This document shows, piece after piece, positions 33,786 through 42,723 of a DNA stretch of 64,000 nt; position 1 is the stretch's first letter, and every line of letters starts with the position of its first letter. The position numbers and the translations under genes were made by a program. The stretch comes from Oribacterium sp. NK2B42 (GTDB lineage: Bacteria; Bacillota; Clostridia; Lachnospirales; Lachnospiraceae): positions 1 to 64,000 of the forward strand of contig NZ_AUJX01000015.1 in assembly GCF_000424445.1 (NCBI RefSeq), written 5' to 3'. Below the pieces are notes generated by a model. The model worked only from the letters and a program-made list of their open reading frames with translations. It had not been told where the DNA came from and searched no databases.

Positions 33786-35117
33786 TTATTCTGCTGACTC
33801 ATCATTGTCAGACTTCTTTGACTTCTTCTCAGCCTTTACAAGATTTGCCTCAGAAACGAGGAAGTCAACTGTCTCCTGGAATGCAAGATCCTTTCTCATG
33901 CTCTCCTTCTGGGAGTCGGTAACATTCTTCATGAGATCCTCATACTTCATCTTGTAAGACTCAGCAAGCTTCTTAAATTCTTCATCAATGCGCTCATCAG
34001 ATACAGTAATGTTTTCAGCCTTCATAACTGCTTCGATAACAAGAGATGTCTTGATGTTTCTCTCTGCGCTCGGAACCATCTGCTCTCTGAGCTGCTGAAC
34101 AGTCTGGCCTGTGATCTTGAGATACTGATCCATAGGGATGCCCTGCTGCTGAAGTCTCATCTGATAATCGTATACCATGTTATCAAGCTGGGACTCGATC
34201 ATTGCCTTAGGAATATCTACAGAAGCATTCTCTACAACCTTGGCGATAACACTGTTCTCATTAGCGGTTGTTGCTGACTTTTCCTTTAAATCCTTAAGGC
34301 TCTTCTTGAGATCCTTCTTGTACTCATCAAGAGTATCGAACTCGGAAACTTCTGAAGCGAACTCATCATCTGCTTCAGGTACCTGCTTCTCCTTTACAGC
34401 CTTGATGGTTGTCTTGAAAAGAGCTGCCTTTCCGGCAAGATCCTTTGCACCATACTCTTCAGGGAATGTAACATTAACATCAACGGTTTCGCCTGCTGAG
34501 TGACCGATAAGCTGATCCTCAAATCCCGGAATGAATGTTCCTGATCCGATTGTAAGAGGATAATCCTCTCCCTTGCCGCCTTCGAACTCCTTGCCGTCAA
34601 CAGTTCCTACGAAATCGATGGTTGCGATATCATCCTTCTTGATAGCACGCTCTACATCGATAACACGTGCATTCTTTTCAAGCTCCTGCTTGAGCTTTTC
34701 GTTAACTTCCTTGGCAGATACGGTTGTATCAGCCTTCTCAACAGTTACACCCTTGTACTCACCAAGAGTTACTTCAGGCTTAACAGCTACTGTTGCTGTA
34801 TAGATAAGGTTCTTGTCCATGCCGATCTGATCAACACCGATTTCAGGTCTTGATACGATCTCGAGACCTGACTCCTTAGCGGCATCAGGGTATGTTTTGT
34901 CGAGAATCTCGTTAAGTGCTTCCTCAAAAAATACCTGTGGACCGTAGGTCTTCACGATCATATCCTTAGGAACACGGCCTTTTCTGAAACCGGGGATGTC
35001 GAAACGTCCCTTGCTCTTGTTATATGCAACATCAATGGCCTTTAAAAACTCGGCATTGTCTACCTCTACGGTCAGCTTGGCCATATTGTTTTCAAGATTT
35101 TCAACTTTAACGCTCAT
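33786..35117 (-). CDS. tig: Trigger factor
   Basis: 443 residues from ATG 35117 (GGAGGT seven bases upstream; the frame opens five codons earlier). The ribosome-binding N-domain has the signature FDIPGFRKGRVP. The FKBP-type domain (about 150-245) includes FIPGFEDQLIGHSAGE, and the C-terminal cradle is helical, ending in a Lys/Ser tail. It is a ribosome-bound chaperone. It precedes clpP-clpX, the conserved order, but has its own promoter and terminator. Confidence 0.97.
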   Translation of the reverse strand: MSVKVENLENNMAKLTVEVDNAEFLKAIDVAYNKSKGRFDIPGFRKGRVPKDMIVKTYGPQVFFEEALNEILDKTYPDAAKESGLEIVSRPEIGVDQIGMDKNLIYTATVAVKPEVTLGEYKGVTVEKADTTVSAKEVNEKLKQELEKNARVIDVERAIKKDDIATIDFVGTVDGKEFEGGKGEDYPLTIGSGTFIPGFEDQLIGHSAGETVDVNVTFPEEYGAKDLAGKAALFKTTIKAVKEKQVPEADDEFASEVSEFDTLDEYKKDLKKSLKDLKEKSATTANENSVIAKVVENASVDIPKAMIESQLDNMVYDYQMRLQQQGIPMDQYLKITGQTVQQLREQMVPSAERNIKTSLVIEAVMKAENITVSDERIDEEFKKLAESYKMKYEDLMKNVTDSQKESMRKDLAFQETVDFLVSEANLVKAEKKSKKSDNDESAE

Positions 35118-35216
35118 TAAGAGTACCTCCAAAACTTATCGTTTCTAAATATTTTATATGCAACCCACAGGGGAAATGCGCATACTTCTCCCGTGCGTAA
35201 GCACGTCCGAGTCAAG

Positions 35217-35245
35217 AGTATAACACGTACTTTTGCTTATATCAA
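35217..35245 (-). promoter_or_regulatory. Sigma-A promoter of tig
   Basis: TTGATA (35245-35240), 17-base spacer, TATACT (35222-35217). It overlaps the last codons of the CYTH gene. The roughly 95-base leader contains a GTGCGTAAGCAC hairpin. Confidence 0.82.
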
Positions 35246-35722
35246 GGATTTTTGCGAAGGCAGAATGCCTCTTGCAAGTCTGGAATTTGTATATTCACCG
35301 CCGGCGGTGACATCCGGGCCGAACCATTCCGGGGCTGTAAAGGAGTTTTCCTCTTCTATTGTTTCAAATTCAACTTCTATAAGACTGAAACCGGAAAGGT
35401 CTCCTTCGAATATATCAAGCTCAGCAGTGTGTTTCCCTACAGGTATCATGTATCTTTTTTTTCTGATGATGGATCCCTCATGCTTTTTCAGGAGATTTTC
35501 ATAAGATGCTTTGTCCAACGGCAGGTTATATTCTTCGTGAAAAAAGTCTCCGATGCCTTTGTAGGTCAGTTCGTATTTGTCGGTTTCCTTACTTTCGTCA
35601 TGGCGTATCCTTATGGTCGGACTAAAGTTAAGGTAAGCCTGCTCCAGAAGACGTACCGGATATTGTTCAAGGTTCTCAGGCATCTTCCTGATCAAAAATT
35701 TGCGCTCTATTTCCATTCCCAT
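35237..35722 (-). CDS. CYTH-domain protein (triphosphate tunnel enzyme family)
   Basis: 161 residues from ATG 35722 (MGMEIERKFLI), with GCAGGAGAAG upstream. ExExK is present as EIERK. RIRHD, YELTYKG, RKKRYMIP, ELDIFEG and LIEVEFET line the beta tunnel typical of triphosphatases. Bacterial members hydrolyse tripolyphosphate or nucleoside triphosphates; the true substrate is unknown. It lies directly after the S1 terminator and before the tig promoter, so it probably depends on read-through or a weak promoter. Confidence 0.88.
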   Translation of the reverse strand: MGMEIERKFLIRKMPENLEQYPVRLLEQAYLNFSPTIRIRHDESKETDKYELTYKGIGDFFHEEYNLPLDKASYENLLKKHEGSIIRKKRYMIPVGKHTAELDIFEGDLSGFSLIEVEFETIEEENSFTAPEWFGPDVTAGGEYTNSRLARGILPSQKSLI

Positions 35723-35740
35723 GCTTGCTTCTCCTGCGAT

Positions 35741-35771
35741 AAAAAAAGAGCCGGGCATAAAGTCCGGCTCT
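35741..35771 (-). terminator. Terminator of the S1-domain gene
   Basis: AGAGCCGGACT and the complementary CCCGGCTCT arms form the stem, followed by seven T on the minus strand (35747-35741). Confidence 0.9.
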
Positions 35772-35792
35772 GAAAACTCTGATCAATATAAA

Positions 35793-36932
35793 TTACTCAG
35801 CGTCTGTCTCTTCAATTCTCTCTGCTTCTGCTTTTCCGACTGCATCGATATCTACATCGGCAACGTCAGAATTCTCAGCATCCGGAAGAAGTGCCTTCAT
35901 GCTAAGAGAAATCTTACGATTGTCTACATCAAGGTCTACAATCTTAGCCTCAATATCCTGTCCGACTGTAAGAACGTCTGCAGGCTTGTTTACGTGATCC
36001 TTTGAGATCTGAGATACATGAAGAAGTGCATCAATGCCCTTCTCAAGCTCGATGAATGCACCGAAGTCAGTCATACGGGCAACCTTGCCGCTTACTATTG
36101 TACCAACAGCGAACTTAACCTCTGCATCCTTCCAAGGATTCTCATCAGGAAACTTACGTGTAAGAGCAATTCTCTCACCGTTGATCTCCTTAACGAGAGC
36201 TGTAACTTCCTGACCCGGCTTAAAGATCTTCTTAGGGTTCTCGATTCTTCCCCATGACATCTCTGAAATATGAAGAAGACCGTCAGCTCCGCCGAGATCA
36301 ATGAATGCACCGAAATCAGTAAGATTCTTAACTACACCTGTACGAACATCGCCAACCTTTAACTCTGAGAAGAGCTTGTCATGCTGCTCTCTCTTTGTTG
36401 CAGTCATAAGCTGCTTTCTGTCACCGATGATTCTGCGTTTCATAGGGTTGAACTCAGTGATAACGAACTGAATATCCTCACCCTGATACTTGTTGAGATC
36501 TCTCTCGAATGTATCTGATACAAGAGATGCGGGAATAAATACTCTCGCACCGTTAACTTCAACATTGAGACCGCCCTTAACAACCTGAACTACCTTTCCT
36601 GTAAGGACTGTCTGATTCTCGTAAGCTTCCTTAAGCTCTTCAGAAGCTTTTGAAGCAATAGCCTCTCTGTGAGAAAGAGCTACCTGACCTTCACCGTCAT
36701 TTACCTTCTTTACCTTGCATTCAATCTCGTCACCAACATTGACTACTGTGGTAAGGTCTAATGTATTGTCTGCGCTGTAATCACTTCTTGTCATGATTCC
36801 GTCTGACTTGTACCCAATGTTGAGTGCAATCTCATCAGGCTTAACACTGATAACTTTGCCAGTAACAATCTCCCCTGCATGAATAGATTTTAATGATGCG
36901 TCAAGCATCTGTTCAAAACTCATTTCTGACAT
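35793..36932 (-). CDS. S1 RNA-binding domain protein (RpsA-like)
   Basis: 379 residues from ATG 36932 (GAGGAGGTT upstream). Four S1 domains: about 18-85 (GEIVTGKVISVKPDEIALNIG), 103-165 (diverged), 188-256 (GVVKNLTDFGAFIDLGGADGLLHISEMSWGRI) and 273-342 (ARMTDFGAFIELEKGIDALLHVSQIS). The acidic C-terminal tail has no structure. It binds mRNA or rRNA on the ribosome. In many Clostridia this protein is fused behind IspH; here the two are separate genes overlapping by 20 bases. Confidence 0.92.
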   Translation of the reverse strand: MSEMSFEQMLDASLKSIHAGEIVTGKVISVKPDEIALNIGYKSDGIMTRSDYSADNTLDLTTVVNVGDEIECKVKKVNDGEGQVALSHREAIASKASEELKEAYENQTVLTGKVVQVVKGGLNVEVNGARVFIPASLVSDTFERDLNKYQGEDIQFVITEFNPMKRRIIGDRKQLMTATKREQHDKLFSELKVGDVRTGVVKNLTDFGAFIDLGGADGLLHISEMSWGRIENPKKIFKPGQEVTALVKEINGERIALTRKFPDENPWKDAEVKFAVGTIVSGKVARMTDFGAFIELEKGIDALLHVSQISKDHVNKPADVLTVGQDIEAKIVDLDVDNRKISLSMKALLPDAENSDVADVDIDAVGKAEAERIEETDAE

Positions 36933-37785
36933 AATTTTGAACCTCCTCAATAATTTCTTTCGGGGTGCTTGCCCCAGCTGTAATACCTACGTTTTGAATC
37001 GCGTCATCGTAATTAAAGTCAAGATCGTGAACCGTCTGTATCAACTGGGTTTCCGGACACTGGTTTTTGCAAATCTCGAATAACTTTTTTGTGTTAGATG
37101 AACTGCTTCCTCCAATGACTATCATGGCATCGGAGCTTTTGGCAAGTTCCTTTGCTTCAGACTGTCTCTCGAAAGTCGCGTTACAAATCGTATTAATAGC
37201 ATTAACATCATAAAACTTTTTTTTCAAAATATCAATAATTTGTTGAAATTTATCAGTGTTGAATGTTGTCTGTGCCACTACTGTAACTCTTTGACCATTT
37301 CCTTCCGGAAGCTTTTCTGCGGATTCCATGTCGGAAATGGTGGAAATATCACCTTCGCCCCATCCGATGATCCCGATTATCTCCGGATGATCCGGATTTC
37401 CTATGACAAAAACTTTTTCTTTATCGGCAGTATATTTTTGCGCCAGTCTCTGGATTTTCCTGACAAACGGGCATGAGGCATCGATTGTTTCGATGTTTCT
37501 TTCCTCGAGAATGCCGTAAACGGATTTGGGCACTCCATGTGCTCTGATAATGACTATTCCGTCTGTAAGGGCTTTTAGATCATCTTCGGTATCAAGAATC
37601 TTTACTCCAAAGGAAGCAACCTTGTCTATGACGGTTTCGTTATGTACTATGGGACCATAAGTATATATCTGCTTGCGCTGTTCTTCCGGTTTTTGCTTTT
37701 CTCTTTCGATTATCTCATATACGGTATCTACTGCCTTCTGAACACCGAAGCAGAAACCGGCTGTTTTTGCTAATGTTACATTCAT
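36913..37785 (-). CDS. ispH: 4-hydroxy-3-methylbut-2-enyl diphosphate reductase
   Basis: 290 residues. The iron-sulfur Cys are in GFCFGVQKA, DASCPFVRKI and TICNATFERQ; RAHGVPKSVY and TTFNTDKF are also typical. It catalyses the last step of the MEP isoprenoid pathway (HMBPP to IPP/DMAPP). The start overlaps the cmk stop by four bases, and the end overlaps the S1 gene start. Confidence 0.96.
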   Translation of the reverse strand: MNVTLAKTAGFCFGVQKAVDTVYEIIEREKQKPEEQRKQIYTYGPIVHNETVIDKVASFGVKILDTEDDLKALTDGIVIIRAHGVPKSVYGILEERNIETIDASCPFVRKIQRLAQKYTADKEKVFVIGNPDHPEIIGIIGWGEGDISTISDMESAEKLPEGNGQRVTVVAQTTFNTDKFQQIIDILKKKFYDVNAINTICNATFERQSEAKELAKSSDAMIVIGGSSSSNTKKLFEICKNQCPETQLIQTVHDLDFNYDDAIQNVGITAGASTPKEIIEEVQNYVRNEF

Positions 37786-38447
37786 CTCTTTATCACTATA
37801 TCCAGAATACTGTCTATTGTTTCGTCTATTGTAAGATCGGAGCTGTCAATGAGTACGGCATCCTCTACTTTGATAAGGGGGGAGTTCTCTCTGTGCATAT
37901 CCCTGTAGTCACGTTCCGCGATCTCTTTCTCAACCTCTTTGATGTCGCAGGTCTCACCCTTCTCCATCAGTTCTTTTGCGCGGCGTCTCGCCCTTTCTTC
38001 TACTGAAGCTGTAAGATAAATCTTCGTATCTGCGTTTGGCAGAACCTTTGAACCGATATCACGACCGTCCATGACTACAGAGGTTTTCGAAGCCAGCTTT
38101 TGCTGGAGAGCTACCAAAAGGTCTCTTACAGGCTGATACTGTGATACCGTTGAAGCGGCTGCTCCTACCTCCTGTGTTCTTATTTTAGAGCTTACATTTT
38201 CCCCATTGAGGAAAACCTGCTGTGCGCCTTCTTCGTCATAGCTTATGCTAATGTCTATATCCTTTATTCCGGCAACAACCAGGGATTCATCATTTATGTC
38301 TGTTCCGTTGTTAAGGCAGTAAAGTCCTACTGCTCTGTACATGGCACCCGTGTCGATATAAACATAACCGAGTTCTCTGGCTACTGCTTTTGCTATTGTT
38401 GATTTTCCTGCTCCGGCAGGACCGTCGATTGCTATACTGTATGGCAT
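37782..38447 (-). CDS. cmk: Cytidylate kinase
   Basis: 221 residues. P-loop AIDGPAGAGKSTIAKAVA, YIDTGAMYRAV, MDGRDIGSKVLPNAD and RDYRDMHRENSPL (the CMP site) are all present. It phosphorylates CMP and dCMP. It is coupled to ispH and preceded by an intergenic copy of the 40-bp dispersed repeat. Confidence 0.97.
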   Translation of the reverse strand: MPYSIAIDGPAGAGKSTIAKAVARELGYVYIDTGAMYRAVGLYCLNNGTDINDESLVVAGIKDIDISISYDEEGAQQVFLNGENVSSKIRTQEVGAAASTVSQYQPVRDLLVALQQKLASKTSVVMDGRDIGSKVLPNADTKIYLTASVEERARRRAKELMEKGETCDIKEVEKEIAERDYRDMHRENSPLIKVEDAVLIDSSDLTIDETIDSILDIVIKR

Positions 38448-38480
38448 AAATTCCTCCTTATCTATAAATGCATGTTTTTC

Positions 38481-38520
38481 GCCGGTTATCTCTGATATAC
38501 AGATGCGGATCTAATCGGCT
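38481..38520. repeat. 40-bp dispersed intergenic repeat, copy A
   Basis: It matches 56441-56480 in the same orientation at about 34 of 40 positions. The shared core includes TTATCTCTGA, ATACAGATGC and GATCTA, ending CGGCT. It lies upstream of cmk and downstream of the flavoprotein gene. Confidence 0.75.
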
Positions 38521-38527
38521 TATATTC

Positions 38528-39793
38528 TTATGTTAATGCTGCCTGCTGCCCTGCAAGGTGTCCTGTTGAAAAGGCCATCTGCATATTGAAGCCTCCCGTA
38601 TAACCATCCACATCCAGAACCTCTCCTGCGAAATACAGACCTTTGACCTTTTTGGACTCCATGGTGTTCGGAGAGATTTCCTTCACCGAAACTCCTCCCT
38701 GGGTGACGATGGCTTCCTTGAAGCTTCCGGTGCCGCTTACGGTATAATCAAAGTTTCTTATGAGGTCAATGATGACTTTTCTCGTTTCACGGCTGACTTC
38801 ACTAACCTTTCTATTTATGTCTGTTCCCTTTTGTTCCAGACGGGCGTTGAAAACAGGTATGAGCTGTGATGGGAACAGGTTGGAAAAAGTGTTCCTGAGT
38901 TCCTTGTTTTTGAATTCCTGAAAATCTCTGAGAAGCCTTTCGTCAAGCTGTGAGTCATTCAATGCAGGCTTCAGGTCTATATGGACTGTCAGGAGCTTTC
39001 TTTTTGAAGGATCATAGGCATTGAGATACTTTGTGAGAACTGCGGATGCGGAAATGATCACGGGTCCTCTCAAACTATCTTCCATAAAATCCAGATCACC
39101 AAAATCTTTGTAGTAGGTTTTCCCGTTATCTTCGGTGATGCGTACGGCTATATTTTTCAGAGTCAGACCTTTCAAACGGAATATATCCGGCTCATGAACC
39201 GTGAGGCAGACGAGAGACGGATAGGTTTCGGTAACTGCTATGCCTGCGTCCTTTGCAAATCTGTAGCCGTCTCCGGTAGAGCCTGTTGAAGGATAAGCAA
39301 GTCCGCCGGTGGCTACTATCACCTTGTCTGCAGGAAACTTTCCGTAGGAAGTCTCTATCCCGGAAACCTGATCTTTTTTAAAGGTGACAGCCCGGACTTC
39401 TGTTTTGTAATGGATCTCAACACCAAGCTTTTTGATATAATGCTTCAATGCATCCGTGATGCTGTAAGCATGGTCTGACACAGGGAAGACGCGGTCGCCG
39501 CGTTCTGTTTTTGTGCGGCATCCGTTTTTCTCCAAAAGATCTATAACATCATAATTTGTGAATGAGTAAAGGGCAGAATATAAAAATCTCGGATTTGTGA
39601 CATAGTTTTTGAAGAATTCTTCCATGTCACAGGCGTTGGTTGCATTACCCCGGCCTTTTCCTGTTATAAAAATCTTCTTTCCCAGCTTGTCGTTTTTTTC
39701 CACCAGATGAACTTCTGCATCGGGATTTGTTTCCTTGGCAGCTATGGCAGCCATCATACCGGCTGCACCACCGCCTATGACGTATATTTTCAC
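38528..39793 (-). CDS. HI0933/BaiN-like NAD(P)/FAD-dependent oxidoreductase
   Basis: 421 residues. The N-terminal dinucleotide fold is VIGGGAAGMMAAIAA; KKIFITGKGRGNATNAC and the C-terminal FAGEVLDVDGYTGGFNMQMAFSTG are diagnostic of the family (YhiN/BaiN). The physiological substrate of most members is unknown; one relative acts in bile acid reduction. It is placed with cmk and ispH, as often in Clostridia. Confidence 0.92.
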   Translation of the reverse strand: MKIYVIGGGAAGMMAAIAAKETNPDAEVHLVEKNDKLGKKIFITGKGRGNATNACDMEEFFKNYVTNPRFLYSALYSFTNYDVIDLLEKNGCRTKTERGDRVFPVSDHAYSITDALKHYIKKLGVEIHYKTEVRAVTFKKDQVSGIETSYGKFPADKVIVATGGLAYPSTGSTGDGYRFAKDAGIAVTETYPSLVCLTVHEPDIFRLKGLTLKNIAVRITEDNGKTYYKDFGDLDFMEDSLRGPVIISASAVLTKYLNAYDPSKRKLLTVHIDLKPALNDSQLDERLLRDFQEFKNKELRNTFSNLFPSQLIPVFNARLEQKGTDINRKVSEVSRETRKVIIDLIRNFDYTVSGTGSFKEAIVTQGGVSVKEISPNTMESKKVKGLYFAGEVLDVDGYTGGFNMQMAFSTGHLAGQQAALT

Positions 39794-39813
39794 TTTATCT
39801 CCTGATATTACAT

Positions 39814-39847
39814 GATAAAAATAACCCGGGTCTTTTAAGTCCCGGGT
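39814..39847 (-). terminator. Terminator of lysC
   Basis: ACCCGGG (39847-39841) pairs with CCCGGGT (39830-39824), followed by TATTTTTATC on the minus strand. Confidence 0.88.
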
Positions 39848-39867
39848 AAAAGAATGATCAGCTTCCT

Positions 39868-41190
39868 TTAGTTTTTAGCACTTAAAACAAACATATTATA
39901 TATTGCTTTAATTGCTTTTTCAAAGTCTTCGTTTCTGACTCCGATGATGATGTTGTACTCACTTGAACCCTGATCGATCATTTTGATGTTAATATATTCA
40001 TGGGCAAGTGCTGAGAAGATTCTTCCTGCGACACCGCGGGAGGACTTCATGCCACGACCTACAACGGCAACAAGAGCTATGTCGGATTCAAGTTCTATCA
40101 TGTCCGGATTAACGGCACGCTGTATTCCGTTGAGAACCTTCTGCTCACAGGTCTCCAGCTCTTCCTGGTGTATAACCAAAGTCATGGTATCAATGCCGGA
40201 AGGAATATGCTCAAAAGAAATATGGTTGTCTTCAAGAACTGTCAGGATCTTGCGGCCGAAACCGATCTCTGCGTTCATCATGGCCTTTTCAATGTTAAGG
40301 GCACAGAAATTTTTCTTACCGCTTACACCGGTGATGACGAAACGCGGCTTTTTCAAAGTGTCCTGTACTATCATGGTACCGTGATCATCAGGTTTGTTGG
40401 TATTCTTGATCTGGATAGGGATACCTTCTTTACGTACCGGGAAGATGGCATCTTCGTGAAGAACTCCGGCACCCATGTAGCTTAACTCTCGAAGCTCTCT
40501 GTAGGTTATATAATCAATGACTTCCGGATTCTTTACTATACGGGGATCTGCTACAAGGAAGCCTGATACATCTGTCCAGTTCTCATAGAGATCAACATGC
40601 TCGGCAGCCGCAATGAGGGAGCCTGTAACATCAGAACCTCCTCTTGAGAAGGTTACGATATCACCATCCTCATTTGCACCATAAAATCCGGGGAAGACAG
40701 CATAATCAACATCGGTCAGGGCATCGTTGATGGCTGTTTCGGTTTTTGCAAAATCACAGGTTCTGTCCTTGTTAAATACAAAGCAGGATGCAGAGTCTAT
40801 AAAGGTAAAACCAAGGTATGCAGCCATAAGCTTTGCATTGAGATATTCACCCCTGGATGCGGCATAGTCCTTGCCGGCACCGTCAAGGAGATCATGAGCT
40901 ATCTTATCAAAATCCTCATCCATATTGATATCAAGTCCGAGTCCGTCGATGATCTCCTGATAGCGATCCTTGATCTTTGAGAGGATGGGATTGAAATTCT
41001 GTTCAGAGGATGCAGCATTGTACAGCTGGTACAACATATCTGTTACCTTTGTGTCCTTGGAATCACGCTTGCCCGGAGCAGAAACTACAATGTAATGTCT
41101 GCTTTTGTCTGAAACAATGATATCCTTAACTTTTTTAAACTGTTCTGCAGAGGCACAGGAACTGCCGCCAAACTTTGCTACTTTGATCAT
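39868..41190 (-). CDS. Aspartate kinase
   Basis: 440 residues from ATG 41190 (MIKVAKFGGSSC), with GGGGAG upstream; the frame opens seven codons earlier. KFGGSS is the nucleotide loop, and TFSRGGSDVTGSLIAAA and YMGAGVLHEDAIFP are catalytic-domain signatures. Two ACT domains (about 300-440) probably sense lysine or threonine. It phosphorylates aspartate for lysine, diaminopimelate, threonine and methionine synthesis. The leader is about 34 bases, too short for a lysine riboswitch. Confidence 0.95.
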   Translation of the reverse strand: MIKVAKFGGSSCASAEQFKKVKDIIVSDKSRHYIVVSAPGKRDSKDTKVTDMLYQLYNAASSEQNFNPILSKIKDRYQEIIDGLGLDINMDEDFDKIAHDLLDGAGKDYAASRGEYLNAKLMAAYLGFTFIDSASCFVFNKDRTCDFAKTETAINDALTDVDYAVFPGFYGANEDGDIVTFSRGGSDVTGSLIAAAEHVDLYENWTDVSGFLVADPRIVKNPEVIDYITYRELRELSYMGAGVLHEDAIFPVRKEGIPIQIKNTNKPDDHGTMIVQDTLKKPRFVITGVSGKKNFCALNIEKAMMNAEIGFGRKILTVLEDNHISFEHIPSGIDTMTLVIHQEELETCEQKVLNGIQRAVNPDMIELESDIALVAVVGRGMKSSRGVAGRIFSALAHEYINIKMIDQGSSEYNIIIGVRNEDFEKAIKAIYNMFVLSAKN

Positions 41191-41229
41191 GATTACTCCC
41201 CTATATTGCAATTGATATACATGAACTGA

Positions 41230-41258
41230 ATTATAGCATCCGAATAAAGGATAAACAA
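41230..41258 (-). promoter_or_regulatory. Sigma-A promoter of the aspartate kinase gene
   Basis: TTGTTT (41258-41253), 17-base spacer, TATAAT (41235-41230). Confidence 0.8.
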
Positions 41259-41309
41259 CATTTCATTCTAATATAGCAGGTATTACTTAATAGAGGTATA
41301 TGTAAAGAA

Positions 41310-41345
41310 GAGCGGTCGGGCATCCATTTGAATGCCCGACCGCTC
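41310..41345 (-). terminator. Hairpin terminator of the ABC exporter operon
   Basis: A perfect 14-bp stem, GAGCGGTCGGGCAT with ATGCCCGACCGCTC, lies 11 bases past the permease stop. The tail TTCTTT is only partly U-rich, but the stem is very strong. Confidence 0.8.
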
Positions 41346-41355
41346 GTATCAGTTA

Positions 41356-42723
41356 TCATTCATTCCTTATAGCCGCAAGAGGGCTGAGCTTCATAGCCCG
41401 TACAGCCGGAATGTAACCCGCTATGGAACCTACTGCAATGGCGAAAACGATGGCAAAGCCTGCCAGCCACAAAGGTATATATGACAGGGATCCGCTGTTG
41501 TTGCCGTATCCTATGAACATGGAAACCATGTCATTGGTACCGGAGGAACTGAAGAAATTGATAATGTATGAAATGATGTAGCTTACTACAAGTCCCGCTA
41601 TACCTCCCATGAGACCGATGATGCCGGATTCAAAGAGGAACATGTTTTTGATGTCCGACATATCACAACCAAGCACCTTCATTACACCAATCTCTTTTGT
41701 ACGTTCATATATGGACATCATCATAGTGTTCATGATACCTATGGCAGCAACCAGAAGAGAAACACCGCCGATGCCTCCAAGCACCATCTGAACCATATTG
41801 AGGGATTCCTGGGCAGATTCCAGCCATTCCATGTTGGAGCTTACGCTGAAGCCGAGGTTTGAGATCTGAGTCTGCACATCCTTGACATTGGCCATGTCAT
41901 CCACAAAAACATAGATGGTATCGTACACGTAATAGGTATAGGGCTTCCCGTTCTTGGTTGTACGGGGATTGGGAACCAGAGCCTTTTTATATATTTTCTG
42001 CAGGAAACGTTTCAGCGTATTGATGTCTGCATATACATTGTATGAGTCGTAGGACCAGTCTTCTTTTCCGCCGCGTATGATACCGCATATAGGGAAAATG
42101 TATTTTTTGGATATCTTGGTTTTTGGGGACTCCTCTGAGCTGTTGTTCTTTTTTTCAACATAGCTGCTCTCGGGAAAAATAAAAAAGATGGTATCTTTAT
42201 CAGGATTGATCTCGATGCTCTCGTAGGTAGTCGGCTTATAAAAGGAGTTATAAAGGAGCTGGTTTCCGAGTATAAGGCTGAGCTGTCCCTGATCGGGTTC
42301 AGGTATGGTACCACCCTCTCTGAGCTTAAGCTGCTCGAGATAGTATTGGGAAACACCGCATATGGTAAAATTACCATCATAACCATTACATTTGGCAGTG
42401 ACATTAACTTCGAGAGAAGGACTTACGCTTACCACATGGTCAAGTGAAGCAAAGAGTTCAACATTTTCATCCGTGAGTTCTGTCTGTTTCTTGTTCTTTG
42501 AGGTGCTATCTCTGTTTTCGTAGCTTTCACGAACACGGATAAGAGTGAGCGAGCCTTCATCCTGATAGGATTTAAGCATCATGTCACTCATGCCGAGCCC
42601 CAGGCTTACCATGACAACTATGGAAGCTGTACCGATGACAACGCCGAGAATTGTCAGCAGGGTTCTGGTTTTACGCCTTCTAAGATTACTTATTGCAAGC
42701 TTAAATAAATCAGATAGTCTCAT
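41356..42723 (-). CDS. MacB/FtsX-type ABC transporter permease
   Basis: 455 residues. The N-terminal helix is preceded by NLRRRKTRTLLTILGVVIG. A large outside MacB_PCD domain (about 45-305) follows, then three helices with ERTKEIGVMKVLGC (coupling motif) and YIPAVRAMKLSPLAAIRNE at the end, the FtsX signature. Such permeases work as mechanotransducers or exporters rather than importers. The start overlaps the NEW3-type gene end by 14 bases. Confidence 0.92.
   Translation of the reverse strand: MRLSDLFKLAISNLRRRKTRTLLTILGVVIGTASIVVMVSLGLGMSDMMLKSYQDEGSLTLIRVRESYENRDSTSKNKKQTELTDENVELFASLDHVVSVSPSLEVNVTAKCNGYDGNFTICGVSQYYLEQLKLREGGTIPEPDQGQLSLILGNQLLYNSFYKPTTYESIEINPDKDTIFFIFPESSYVEKKNNSSEESPKTKISKKYIFPICGIIRGGKEDWSYDSYNVYADINTLKRFLQKIYKKALVPNPRTTKNGKPYTYYVYDTIYVFVDDMANVKDVQTQISNLGFSVSSNMEWLESAQESLNMVQMVLGGIGGVSLLVAAIGIMNTMMMSIYERTKEIGVMKVLGCDMSDIKNMFLFESGIIGLMGGIAGLVVSYIISYIINFFSSSGTNDMVSMFIGYGNNSGSLSYIPLWLAGFAIVFAIAVGSIAGYIPAVRAMKLSPLAAIRNE

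Noticed and set aside
41191-41229. Lysine riboswitch before the aspartate kinase gene
   Set aside because: Only about 34 bases separate the likely start site from the ATG.
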